A DNA stretch of 64,000 bases from Anaerolineaceae bacterium (GTDB lineage: Bacteria > Chloroflexota > Anaerolineae > Anaerolineales > Anaerolineaceae): positions 1,116,001 to 1,180,000 of the forward strand of contig JARKPB010000008.1 of the NCBI GenBank assembly GCA_029975475.1, in the 5' to 3' direction. Under the pieces are notes generated by a model. That model was not told where the DNA came from. It worked only from the letters and a program-made list of their open reading frames with translations, and did no database searches. Shown in pieces: positions 1-7,328 of this stretch. Numbering within the stretch: position 1 is the stretch's first letter; each line of letters opens with the position of its first letter. A program made the position numbers and the translations under genes.

Positions 1-2
1 TG

Positions 3-311
3 AGTCTATCCGACCGTGAAATCGCCGGGTATAATGGCAATGATGACGCGGATTTGATCAACATGGTCCAGACGGTTGAGGACGCCGATATCACACTGGT
101 ACTGGTGGAACAGCCGGGCGGAAAGGTGAAAGTGAGCTGGCGCGCGCAGCCAGGTTTCGATGTCTCCCGACTGGCGTTAAAATTCGGCGGAGGCGGGCAC
201 CCGGCCGCCGCCGGCGCAGAAATTAATGGTTCGCTGGAAGAAGCCAAGAAAATCATCATCAACGCCAGCCTGGAAGCGCTGGAGGCTTCACAATCCGGAA
301 ATGGGAAGTAA
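3..311 (+). CDS. nrnA: 3' end of bifunctional oligoribonuclease/PAP phosphatase (DHH/DHHA1 family), partial
   Basis: The reading frame is open from base 3, so the gene begins upstream of the window and only its last ~100 codons are present. The residues carry the DHHA1 C-terminal signature: a KFGGGGHPAAAG segment ending in the substrate-binding GGGH loop, preceded by a VSWRA strand. NrnA-type enzymes degrade nano-RNAs to mononucleotides and dephosphorylate 3'-phosphoadenosine 5'-phosphate in the cytoplasm. In many bacteria nrnA lies directly before truB and ribF, and that order is kept here. The catalytic DHH half is outside the window, so activity cannot be judged. Confidence 0.85.
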   Translation, partial: SLSDREIAGYNGNDDADLINMVQTVEDADITLVLVEQPGGKVKVSWRAQPGFDVSRLALKFGGGGHPAAAGAEINGSLEEAKKIIINASLEALEASQSGNGK

Positions 312-347
312 AACTTTCCTCCAATCAGGAAGTCAGGGGAGTTTTAG

Positions 348-1259
348 ATGAACGAAAACGAATATGACTTAAAAAACGCTATCTCAGGCGTGCTTGTGGT
401 GGATAAGCCAACCGGGATGACTTCGCATGATGTCGTTCAGATTATTCGGAACGGCACCGGCATTCGCCGCGCCGGCCACACCGGCACGCTGGATCCCCGC
501 GCTTCGGGCGTTCTGGTGGTGTTGATTGGTCCCGCTGTACGGCTCTCCGAATATGTCTCGGCATCCGATAAACGCTACCAGGCAATAATCCGCCTGGGTA
601 CAAGCACGGATACGTATGACTCGGATGGAAAGGTCGTGGATACGCGGCCGGTTGAAGACATATCTGAGGAGCAATTTAACACCGTTTTACAGAGCTTTGT
701 CGGTGAAATAGAACAGGTTCCGCCGCCCTACTCCGCGATCAAAATAAAAGGCCGCCACGCCTACGATATGGCTCGCAACGGGGAAGAAGTTGAGTTGACC
801 CCCAGAAAGATTCAGGTCTACAGCCTTGAACTCCTGGAGTGGGAATCGCCCGAAGCTGTGGTGGATGTTTATTGTTCGTCGGGCACATATGTCCGCTCGC
901 TGGCGCATGATCTGGGCGAAAAACTCGGCTGCGGAGCGACTTTAACCGGCCTGCGGCGCACCAAAAGCGGACGTTTCACGCTGCGGGACGCCGTGCCGCT
1001 GCGGAAATTGCGGGATTCATTTCAGGACGGCACCTGGTACCAGTTCCTGATCCCGGCCGCTGAAGCCCTGTCTGACTGGCCAGCGGTGGAATTGACCAGC
1101 GAAGAAGTGGATGCGCTGCGCCACGGCCACCGCATCCCGGCGAGAGAAACCCAGGAAACCCGGGCAAGAGGCATCAGCGAGGCCGGTGAACTGGTGGCTT
1201 TGATGACCCTCGACCCTGAAACCCGCGAATGGCAGCCCAAGAAAGTATTCTTCTCGTGA
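348..1259 (+). CDS. truB: tRNA pseudouridine(55) synthase TruB
   Basis: The 303-residue product converts U55 of the tRNA T-loop to pseudouridine in the cytoplasm. The N-terminus has the TruB opening GVLVVDKPTGMTSHDVV, and the catalytic aspartate is D49 in the GHTGTLDPRASG motif. A later YSAIKIKGRHAYDMAR stretch matches the family's central conserved block. The C-terminal part is longer than a bare catalytic domain and probably forms the PUA-like tail. The ATG is preceded by an AGGGGAG ribosome site. The gene lies 36 nt after nrnA and 9 nt before ribF, a standard translation and cofactor operon. Confidence 0.95.
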   Translation: MNENEYDLKNAISGVLVVDKPTGMTSHDVVQIIRNGTGIRRAGHTGTLDPRASGVLVVLIGPAVRLSEYVSASDKRYQAIIRLGTSTDTYDSDGKVVDTRPVEDISEEQFNTVLQSFVGEIEQVPPPYSAIKIKGRHAYDMARNGEEVELTPRKIQVYSLELLEWESPEAVVDVYCSSGTYVRSLAHDLGEKLGCGATLTGLRRTKSGRFTLRDAVPLRKLRDSFQDGTWYQFLIPAAEALSDWPAVELTSEEVDALRHGHRIPARETQETRARGISEAGELVALMTLDPETREWQPKKVFFS

Positions 1260-1268
1260 ATTGAGCGA

Positions 1269-2198
1269 ATGACCCGCATCCCAGCCCTCCAACCCGGCCT
1301 TCTGGAACGTTCGCATCTAACCATCGGCACTTTTGACGGCGTCCACCGCGGCCATCAGAGCCTGATCCGCACGCTTGTTGAAGGCGCCCGCGCAGCCAGC
1401 CTGCCGGCAGCGGTGATCACTTTTTTCCCCCACCCGGTTGAAGTAATTCGGGGCATTCGGGAGAATAATTACCTCAGCGACCCTCAGGAAAAAACCAGGC
1501 TTCTGCAAAACCTGGGGGTTAATCAGGTGATCACCCTGGATTTTACAGCCGAACTGGCCGCTTTAAGCGCGGAGGAATTTACCCACCAGATCAGACAATC
1601 CCTCAACTTCACACGCCTGGTCATCGGTCCAGATTTTGCCCTGGGAAAAGGCCGGGAAGGTCATTCAGCCTGGCTTCAGCAGGACGGCGAAAAACACGGT
1701 TATGAAGTGAAAATCTTGCCCCCGCTGGAAGATTCGGGCGGAAAAATCTCCTCATCCGGCATTCGTCAGCTGCTGGAAAGCGGCAATGTGTCTGCCGCAG
1801 CCAGCGGTTTAGGCAGACCCTACCGTTTGAGCGGCGAAGTGATCCTGGGAGACCAGCGCGGCAGGACGCTTGGATTCCCGACCGCCAACCTGAACGTATG
1901 GCCGCGTCAGCTGCTCCCGCGGAACGGTGTCTACGCCGCCCGCGCCTTTCTGGGCGAGGAAAGCTTTGTCTGTTTCACCAATATTGGTACCCGGCCGACC
2001 TTTCAACCAGATGCGGTCGAGAAAAAAGTCGAAGCTTACCTGCTCGATTTTGACCGGGATATTTACGGCAGGCAGTTGACCCTTGATTTTTATGAATTTA
2101 TCCGCCCTGAGATGCGCTTTGAAAATAAGGACGCGTTGATCGCGCAAATTCAAAAAGACATTCAGTTCGCCCGGGAGGTGGCCGCAGATGGATCATGA
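1269..2198 (+). CDS. ribF: bifunctional riboflavin kinase/FAD synthetase
   Basis: The 309-residue protein phosphorylates riboflavin to FMN and adenylylates FMN to FAD. The N-terminal nucleotidyltransferase half shows TIGTFDGVHRGHQ with the HxGH-like motif, and a SSSGIRQLLESG block closes that domain. The C-terminal kinase half has GDQRGRTLGFPTANL and the GVYAA strand. Length is typical. Its end overlaps the start of the next gene by 11 nt, so the two are translationally coupled. That next gene is itself a predicted flavoenzyme (ThyX-like). Confidence 0.95.
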   Translation: MTRIPALQPGLLERSHLTIGTFDGVHRGHQSLIRTLVEGARAASLPAAVITFFPHPVEVIRGIRENNYLSDPQEKTRLLQNLGVNQVITLDFTAELAALSAEEFTHQIRQSLNFTRLVIGPDFALGKGREGHSAWLQQDGEKHGYEVKILPPLEDSGGKISSSGIRQLLESGNVSAAASGLGRPYRLSGEVILGDQRGRTLGFPTANLNVWPRQLLPRNGVYAARAFLGEESFVCFTNIGTRPTFQPDAVEKKVEAYLLDFDRDIYGRQLTLDFYEFIRPEMRFENKDALIAQIQKDIQFAREVAADGS

Positions 2199-3627
2199 AC
2201 GAAGGGTTTACCTGCTCGACCCGCAAAGCATCCCGCCCGAAACCATCGCGGTCGCCTTTGCCAAGACCTCCCGGTCTCCCGAACCTTTTGACGTCATCGC
2301 GGCTGAATTATCTGCTGAAAAATCTTCTGAATTCCATGAAAAATGGGTGGTGGGTTACGGCCACGCCTCTGTGGCTGAACACGCAGTTTTACACATCGCC
2401 GTGGAAAATATCTCCCGCCTGGCTGTGGAAGTCTTGGAGTCAAACCGGCTTGCCTCTTATACAGAAAAATCTACCCGCTACCAGAAATGGGGAGAAAGCG
2501 ATTACTACATTCCCAGAGAGATCACCAGCACCCCGCTGGAAGCGGAATACCGCAGCACGCTGCGCCTGCTGCACCACACGTATGAAACCGCGCTGGACCG
2601 CGTCCGAGCCGTTGTTGAAAAGAAAAATCCAAAACTGGAACACGAAAGCGACGCGGCCTATGAACGCCGGCTGCGGACAATTTATGTAGATGTCTGCCGC
2701 TACCTGTTACCGGCCGCTTCTCTGGCAAACGTTGGGGTCACGATCAATGCCAGAGCCCTGGAACACGCGCTGGTCAAACTGCTCTCTTCCCCGCTGAATG
2801 AAGCCCGCGAAATTGGCGCGGCGATTAAAAGCGCCGCGCTTCAGCAGACGCCGACGTTGATTAAGTATGCGGAGGAGAACGCTTTTCTTCAAGAGACAAC
2901 GAATTATCTCACCCGCGCGGCAGGGCAGTTAAGAGTTGATGAAAGCCGCCAGGCGGACTGGCTGGAACTGTCCGCAGACGACCCCGAGGCAGAGACCAGG
3001 CTGCTGACCGCGCTGCTTTACCGGTATGCCAGGGGTAATGGCTATGCGCAAATTTTTACACATGTCTCGGGCTTGAGCGCGGATGAGCGCAAAGATCTGT
3101 TTGCAAAGATCCTGGCGAAACGCGGCAAATTTGACCCCCTGCCCCGCGAAATGGAGCACTGCACCTACACCGCGGATCTGCTGGTCGATCAGGGCGCCTA
3201 TTTTGAAATTAAACGCCACCGCATGATGACCCAGTCTCCACAGCCGTTTTCCCCGCTTTACGGATACGCGCTTCCGCGCCTGATTACCGAGAGCGGAATG
3301 GAGGCGGCTTACCACCAGGCGCTGCGAACCGCCGCGGACACTTACTGGCGCATCGCCTCCCAGCTTAGTCCAGATGTCGCCGCTTATATCCTGCCGAACG
3401 GCTATAACCGCCGCCTGTTAATGACCTTCAACTTCCGGGCTGCCGACCATTTTATCAGCCTGCGCAGCGCGCCAAACGCGCATTTTGCCGTTCGGCGGGC
3501 AGCCCAAAGGCTGGCGGATGAAATCCGCAAAGTCCACCCGACCCTGGGAGCCTGGCTGCGGCCTGCAGGCGGCGAAACCTGGCAGACGATTGAAAGCGAC
3601 CATTTCACTTCAACAAGGATTGACTAA
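2188..3627 (+). CDS. tandem ThyX-like (FAD-dependent thymidylate synthase family) protein
   Basis: At 479 residues this is about twice the usual ThyX length, and it contains two ThyX-like halves. The first half has GYGHASVAEHA (residues 57-67) and a degenerate nucleotide-binding motif, NRLASYTEKSTRY (86-98), in which the RHR triad is lost. The second half keeps RHR at residues 343-345 followed by MMTQS and a later FNFRAADHFISLR block. Canonical ThyX makes dTMP from dUMP using FAD, NADPH and methylene-THF. Whether this double protein makes dTMP or has a related role cannot be told. It starts inside ribF, with GGAGG about 8 nt before the ATG. Placement after the FAD synthetase gene fits a flavoprotein. 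Confidence 0.8.
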   Translation: MDHERRVYLLDPQSIPPETIAVAFAKTSRSPEPFDVIAAELSAEKSSEFHEKWVVGYGHASVAEHAVLHIAVENISRLAVEVLESNRLASYTEKSTRYQKWGESDYYIPREITSTPLEAEYRSTLRLLHHTYETALDRVRAVVEKKNPKLEHESDAAYERRLRTIYVDVCRYLLPAASLANVGVTINARALEHALVKLLSSPLNEAREIGAAIKSAALQQTPTLIKYAEENAFLQETTNYLTRAAGQLRVDESRQADWLELSADDPEAETRLLTALLYRYARGNGYAQIFTHVSGLSADERKDLFAKILAKRGKFDPLPREMEHCTYTADLLVDQGAYFEIKRHRMMTQSPQPFSPLYGYALPRLITESGMEAAYHQALRTAADTYWRIASQLSPDVAAYILPNGYNRRLLMTFNFRAADHFISLRSAPNAHFAVRRAAQRLADEIRKVHPTLGAWLRPAGGETWQTIESDHFTSTRID

Positions 3628-4686
3628 ATGTTTTTATCCCTTTTTCTTGATCCGAAAGAACGCCGTTTGCGCGCCCTGTGGCGGATTGTTTTAACTCTGG
3701 GTATCTATGTGGTCACCAACATCGGCTTTTCGCTGATGGCCGGGATTGCCGTGATGGCTTTTTTGCCTGAAGAGATCGACGCTGCGCGGCTCAGCGGCGA
3801 CAGCGCGGCATATGAAAAATTGCTGAACGATTTCTTCCTCAACAACCCCGTTACCGGGATGATCAATACCGCCGCGGTTCTCCTGGGCGTATTCGCTACC
3901 CTGTGGTTGGCTGCCCGTTTTTTGGACCGGCGCTCAATCGAGGACTACGGGCTGCGTTCGGACGGCCGCTGGTGGAAAGAACTTCTGGCGGGCCTGGGAA
4001 TCGGCGCGGCCAGCATTTCAGCCGTGGCTGTCATCCTGATTCTAAGCGGGACAGCCAGCGTTGAAGCGACCCTGGCCAGCACTCGACCTCAGGTTAACTT
4101 TGCCTTTGGGATTGCCGAATACATCCTGCTTTTTATCGGCGTGGGCATATATGAAGAATTGTTGTTTCGCGGATTTTTCTTGAAAAATATCAGCGAAGGG
4201 CTGCGGTTAAAGTTCGGCAACCGCCCCGCCCTGCTGGCTGCCGCTGGACTTTCCTCCGCGGTGTTCGGCCTGGTTCATCTGGGCAATCCCAACGCAACCG
4301 TTTTTTCAGCCATTTCCATTTTTCTGGCAGGTTTACTGCTCGCCATCCCCTACCTCTGGACCGGCCAAATTGGGCTTTCGATCGGCCTGCACATCACCTG
4401 GAATCTTTTCCAGGGCGTGGTTTTCGGGCTGCCTGTCAGCGGCACCCGCGTCCCGGAAAACCTGATTTCTCTGTCCACGCGCGGTCCAGACTGGTGGAGC
4501 GGCGGGGCGTTTGGACCGGAGGGCGGTCTGGTTGGGATCCTCGGGATACTGGTGGCATTTTTGCTGGTGATTCTTTACGTTCAAAAATCAAGGGGAAAGC
4601 CGGCCATCGACCTGTCCATTAACGATTACCAGATCATGGAAGCGGACGCAGATACCCTCAGAAAGGAGCCAAAAAATGCGCGATAA
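3628..4686 (+). CDS. CPBP-family intramembrane glutamic endopeptidase
   Basis: The 352-residue polytopic membrane protein carries the Abi/CPBP motifs: EExxxR at E176-E177-R181, FxxxH at H217, and a later GLHITWN segment. About eight hydrophobic helices are visible. Family members are Rce1-like membrane proteases; some process prenylated or bacteriocin-type peptides, others have no known substrate. The ATG follows the stop of the ThyX-like gene with no gap, and the end overlaps the DinB-like gene by 11 nt. It is therefore the fifth member of the nrnA-truB-ribF operon. Its substrate is unknown. Confidence 0.85.
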   Translation: MFLSLFLDPKERRLRALWRIVLTLGIYVVTNIGFSLMAGIAVMAFLPEEIDAARLSGDSAAYEKLLNDFFLNNPVTGMINTAAVLLGVFATLWLAARFLDRRSIEDYGLRSDGRWWKELLAGLGIGAASISAVAVILILSGTASVEATLASTRPQVNFAFGIAEYILLFIGVGIYEELLFRGFFLKNISEGLRLKFGNRPALLAAAGLSSAVFGLVHLGNPNATVFSAISIFLAGLLLAIPYLWTGQIGLSIGLHITWNLFQGVVFGLPVSGTRVPENLISLSTRGPDWWSGGAFGPEGGLVGILGILVAFLLVILYVQKSRGKPAIDLSINDYQIMEADADTLRKEPKNAR

Positions 4687-5173
4687 GCAAAATTTGATCG
4701 AAGCTTTTCAGGCCAAGCGGGAAGAAATCGGTCAGATCCTGGAACAACTAAGCGATGAAGCGATCAACGAACCAGAGACGATTGAGCGATGGTCGGTAAA
4801 GGATGTGATCATCCACCTGAATATGTGGGAAGCGGAATTGATCAAAACCCTGCATCAAGCCCGGCAAGGCATTCAACCTGACACGCTAATATTTAATGAA
4901 AATTTTGACGAAATCAACCAGGGCTGGTTTGAGGCATATAAAGACCGGGAATTGCCAAAAGTTCTGGATGATTTTGACGGAATTGAAAGGCAGATCTGCC
5001 GCATGATTGAAGCGATGGATCCCGAGATGTTATTCACACCCGGATATTTTTTATGGCTGGGGAACCACAGTTTATCCGGCTTGATCGAAGATATCTGCAT
5101 TCACCACGAGGAACACCATCTGAAGGACCTTCGTCAGTGGTTATCCCAAAAAGGATTACTGAAAGCCGGATAA
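4676..5173 (+). CDS. DinB-like / ClbS-type four-helix protein
   Basis: The 165-residue helical protein begins with a helix of the form LIEAFQAKREEIGQIL, followed by WSVKDVIIHLNMWE and a C-terminal HHEEHHLKDLRQWL. This is the DinB/YfiT-like fold, in which three histidines usually bind a metal. Such proteins are often bacillithiol or mycothiol-dependent transferases or ClbS-like protective hydrolases. The function here is unassigned. AAAGGAG lies just before the ATG, inside the preceding protease gene. It is the last gene before the tRNA. Confidence 0.75.
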   Translation: MRDKQNLIEAFQAKREEIGQILEQLSDEAINEPETIERWSVKDVIIHLNMWEAELIKTLHQARQGIQPDTLIFNENFDEINQGWFEAYKDRELPKVLDDFDGIERQICRMIEAMDPEMLFTPGYFLWLGNHSLSGLIEDICIHHEEHHLKDLRQWLSQKGLLKAG

Positions 5174-5185
5174 GCAAAATCATTC

Positions 5186-5214
5186 TTGCGGTTTTATCGT
5201 CCCCGTGATAAAAT
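5186..5214 (+). promoter_or_regulatory. sigma70-type promoter of tRNA-Val
   Basis: The -35 TTGCGG (5186-5191) and -10 TAAAAT (5209-5214) are separated by 17 nt. Transcription would start near 5221, about 5 nt before the mature tRNA 5' end. The element sits directly downstream of the DinB-like stop codon. Confidence 0.65.
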
Positions 5215-5225
5215 CCTGACAGTTC

Positions 5226-5303
<78 letters not shown>

Positions 5304-5306
5304 GAA

Positions 5307-5337
5307 AGCCCTCAGTCTCTGAGGGCTGTTTGTTTGT
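5307..5337 (+). terminator. intrinsic terminator after tRNA-Val
   Basis: A 9-bp stem AGCCCTCAG/CTGAGGGCT with a three-base loop is followed by GTTTGTTTG. It starts four bases after the encoded CCA. Confidence 0.85.
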
Positions 5338-5350
5338 AAAAATTGCTAGA

Positions 5351-5383
5351 AAATGTCATTCTTTATGACATTTGTCATGTCAG
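5351..5383. promoter_or_regulatory. cluster of TGTCAT/ATGACA half-sites (candidate operator)
   Basis: AAATGTCAT (5351-5359) and ATGACATTT (5365-5373) form a perfect inverted repeat. The second arm also pairs with TGTCAT at 5373-5378, giving a second palindrome, ATGACA-TT-TGTCAT. The cluster lies about 120 bp upstream of the -35 box of the permease promoter, in an AT-rich stretch with no convincing gene. Binding by a dimeric regulator is inferred, not shown. Confidence 0.4.
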
Positions 5384-5441
5384 AATCATACATCCACAAG
5401 TTACCATCATCTTGAAATGCAATTTTATTTATGCTAAACTG

Positions 5442-5454
5442 ATTGTCATACAAT
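5442..5454. promoter_or_regulatory. candidate GntR/FadR-type operator upstream of the permease promoter
   Basis: The sequence ATTGTCATACAAT is an inverted repeat (ATTGT/ACAAT) that fits the TNGTNNNACNA pattern known for FadR-subfamily GntR regulators. It ends 45 bp before the -35 box. Nearly the same sequence occurs inside the promoter of the decarboxylase operon at 12456-12469, on the other strand. No GntR gene is present in the window. Confidence 0.45.
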
Positions 5455-5498
5455 TAAGCCGTTTAAACTATTATCATTTAATCGGTAAGCGTAACGGC

Positions 5499-5527
5499 TT
5501 GACACATACGGTGTTTTTCTGTATAGA
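5499..5527 (+). promoter_or_regulatory. strong sigma70-type promoter of the permease/Mo-hydroxylase operon
   Basis: A perfect -35 TTGACA (5499-5504) and a -10 TATAGA (5522-5527) are spaced by 17 nt. A start near 5534 would give a leader of about 340 nt before the permease ATG. This is one of the closest matches to the consensus in the window. Confidence 0.8.
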
Positions 5528-5533
5528 TTAACA

Positions 5534-5874
5534 CCAAAGCCCACCGGGACCCGGTGGGGATTTGCAGGCAGGATGCTCGGCTATCTTATAACAATACTGG
5601 TGAACAACCTACATGCTCCGATCCGATCCTGATTTTATTGCAAACGGTACCAATTTGAATTTGAACAAGATCCGTTCCGGTGAGTATATCTGGTCTCGAT
5701 TAGCCTACCTCGGGATAGGCTAATTGCGTTTGTGGGAATTTCATTGAACCGCGAGGTTCAATGTTTCCAAAATCTTTGGTGACAAAGGAGGATGCGCTTC
5801 TGAATCTATTGACGAAAGCACCCACTTTTTTGTCTGTTTTGTCCCATTCATAAACCCAATCAAGGAGTGAAGTC
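5534..5874 (+). ncRNA. long structured 5' leader of the permease mRNA (candidate cis-regulatory RNA)
   Basis: About 340 nt separate the predicted transcription start from the permease ATG, and no credible coding frame lies between. Visible hairpins are: an 8-bp stem at 5540-5558; an ~11-bp stem at 5699-5724 (ATTAGCCTACC against GG-A-TAGGCTAAT, with a bulged A); a perfect 9-bp stem with a GCGA tetraloop at 5742-5763; and a short stem at 5767-5779. A ribosome-site-like AAAGGAGG at 5784-5791 lies 83 nt before the real start, and GACAAA overlapping it can pair with TTTGTC at 5829-5834. I could not match it to a known purine, Moco or other riboswitch consensus by eye. Confidence 0.45.
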
Positions 5875-7251
5875 ATGGCAAGTGAGAAGAAAGTAATCGG
5901 CTATATGCCCCAGGATGTTCCGGGTATCGGCGCTATGCTGAGCCTGGGCATTCAGCAGGTGCTGACCATGTTCCCGGCCACGGTACTGGTCGCCATCCTG
6001 ACCAAGTTCGATGTCGGCGTAACCCTGCTGGCTTCGGGTCTTGGCACGATCGTTGCGCTGCTGGTTTCTAACCGCCGCATCCCGATGTACTACGGTTCCA
6101 GCTTCAGCTACATCACCGTGGTCATCACCACCATGAACCTGTATGCGAGCGACTGCTTCAATGATCCGGCTACCTTCTACTGCCCGGATGGCGTCCGCAT
6201 CGTGCAGGTTGGTATCCTTGGCACCGCCGTGGTTGAGATCCTCTTCGGTCTGCTGATCATGGCCATCGGCAAGGAAGCCCTGGACAAGGTGCTGCCTCCG
6301 GTTGTTACCGGCTCAATCGCTATGGTCATCGGTATCGCCCTGGCTGGCGCTGCCCTCGGCATGGCTTCAGCCAACTGGCTGGTCGCCTTCATCACCCTGG
6401 TGCTGACCGTCGCTTTCTCCGTTTATCTGCAGGGCAAAGGCCTGCTGGGTATGCTCCCGATCTTGTTAGGCGCGATCGCCGGCTACCTGGTCTCTCTGGC
6501 GCTCGGCATTGTTGATGTCAGCCCGATTGGTGCTGCCTCCTGGTTCCGCCTGCCGGCCATCACCATCCCCGCCTTCGCGGATCCCCGCTCCTGGGGCGCC
6601 GTCCTCGGCATCGCCCTGATCGCTATCGCCACCATTCCGGAATCCACCGCTCACCTGTATCAGATGTCCCTGTACATCGATGCGCTGGCGGCTGAACTCG
6701 GCCGGAAACCGCTGGAGATCAAACGCCTTATCGGCCTGAACCTGATCGCTGACGGTTCCAACGATGTGGTCAACGGTCTGCTCGGCGGCTGCGCTGGCAC
6801 GAACTACGGCGAGAACAACTCTTTGATGGCCATCACCCGCAACTACTCCTCCGCGGTCATGATGGCAGCCGGCGTCCTGGCCATGCTGCTCGGTTTCATC
6901 GGCAAACTGGCTGCGGTCGTCCAGACCATCCCGACGGCTGTGACCGGCGGTCTGGCGATCTACCTCTTCGGTGTCATCGGCATGCAGGGTGTTGCCCTCA
7001 TCCAGTCCGAAAAGGTCAACCTGTTTGAACCGCGCCAGCTGGCTGTCGGCGCCGCGATCCTGGTGCTCGGCATTGGCGGCAACCTCGGTCTCGCGAATGG
7101 CCTGTTCCCCTTCCCGATCCCGGTTGTCTTCCCCTCCGGCATCCCGGCGATTGTCTTCGCGGCCATTGTCGGCATCCTTCTGAACGCGCTCTTCATCATC
7201 GTCAAACCCTCCTGGTTTGGTGTGAAAGAACGCGTTGACATCAACGCATAA
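5875..7251 (+). CDS. NCS2-family nucleobase permease, UraA (uracil) subtype
   Basis: The 458-residue, ~14-helix membrane protein would import a nucleobase with H+ or Na+. The family signature reads TNYGENNSLMAITR, which is the uracil-type form (TxYGENxxxMAxTR) rather than the xanthine/urate form. The two substrate-binding glutamates expected from UraA appear to be present: E256 in TIPESTAH and E313 in YGEN. AAGGAG lies before the ATG. It is the first gene of a co-oriented operon with a molybdenum hydroxylase, which suggests the base it imports is the hydroxylase substrate. Codons are strongly C/G-ending, as in its neighbours, suggesting good expression. A purine substrate cannot be excluded. 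Confidence 0.9.
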   Translation: MASEKKVIGYMPQDVPGIGAMLSLGIQQVLTMFPATVLVAILTKFDVGVTLLASGLGTIVALLVSNRRIPMYYGSSFSYITVVITTMNLYASDCFNDPATFYCPDGVRIVQVGILGTAVVEILFGLLIMAIGKEALDKVLPPVVTGSIAMVIGIALAGAALGMASANWLVAFITLVLTVAFSVYLQGKGLLGMLPILLGAIAGYLVSLALGIVDVSPIGAASWFRLPAITIPAFADPRSWGAVLGIALIAIATIPESTAHLYQMSLYIDALAAELGRKPLEIKRLIGLNLIADGSNDVVNGLLGGCAGTNYGENNSLMAITRNYSSAVMMAAGVLAMLLGFIGKLAAVVQTIPTAVTGGLAIYLFGVIGMQGVALIQSEKVNLFEPRQLAVGAAILVLGIGGNLGLANGLFPFPIPVVFPSGIPAIVFAAIVGILLNALFIIVKPSWFGVKERVDINA

Positions 7252-7276
7252 GGTATACGTTCGTAATTGGGATACA

Positions 7277-7312
7277 GATGCTTCCCGGCGGTTGTTTACG
7301 TCGGGAAGCATC
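7277..7312 (+). promoter_or_regulatory. intercistronic stem-loop between permease and hydroxylase genes
   Basis: A perfect 11-bp stem (GATGCTTCCCG with CGGGAAGCATC) encloses a 14-nt loop and is followed by only a short TCATTGG tract rather than a U-run. It lies just before the ribosome site of the FAD subunit. A partial terminator, or an RNA processing or stability element giving different levels of permease and hydroxylase, is the likeliest role. Confidence 0.6.
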
Positions 7313-7328
7313 ATTGGAGAAACCTACC

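Noticed and set aside
5343-5531. Open frame of 62 codons upstream of the permease
   Set aside because: AT-rich, no ribosome site, no recognisable motif, and its 3' end overlaps the promoter at 5499-5527 and its upstream part the operator-like repeats.
5534-5874. Known purine, xanthine or Moco riboswitch in the leader
   Set aside because: The hairpins are real, but I could not place the conserved core bases of these classes; only the neutral call of a structured leader is kept.
6466-7314. Long antisense open frame opposite the permease
   Set aside because: A by-product of the strong C/G-ending codon bias of the real gene; the translated product is low-complexity Asp/Arg/Gln-rich with no motif.
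7278-7328. N-terminal extension of the FAD subunit
   Set aside because: The extra codons lie in a perfect stem-loop; the ATG at 7329 has a ribosome site and the family N-terminus.
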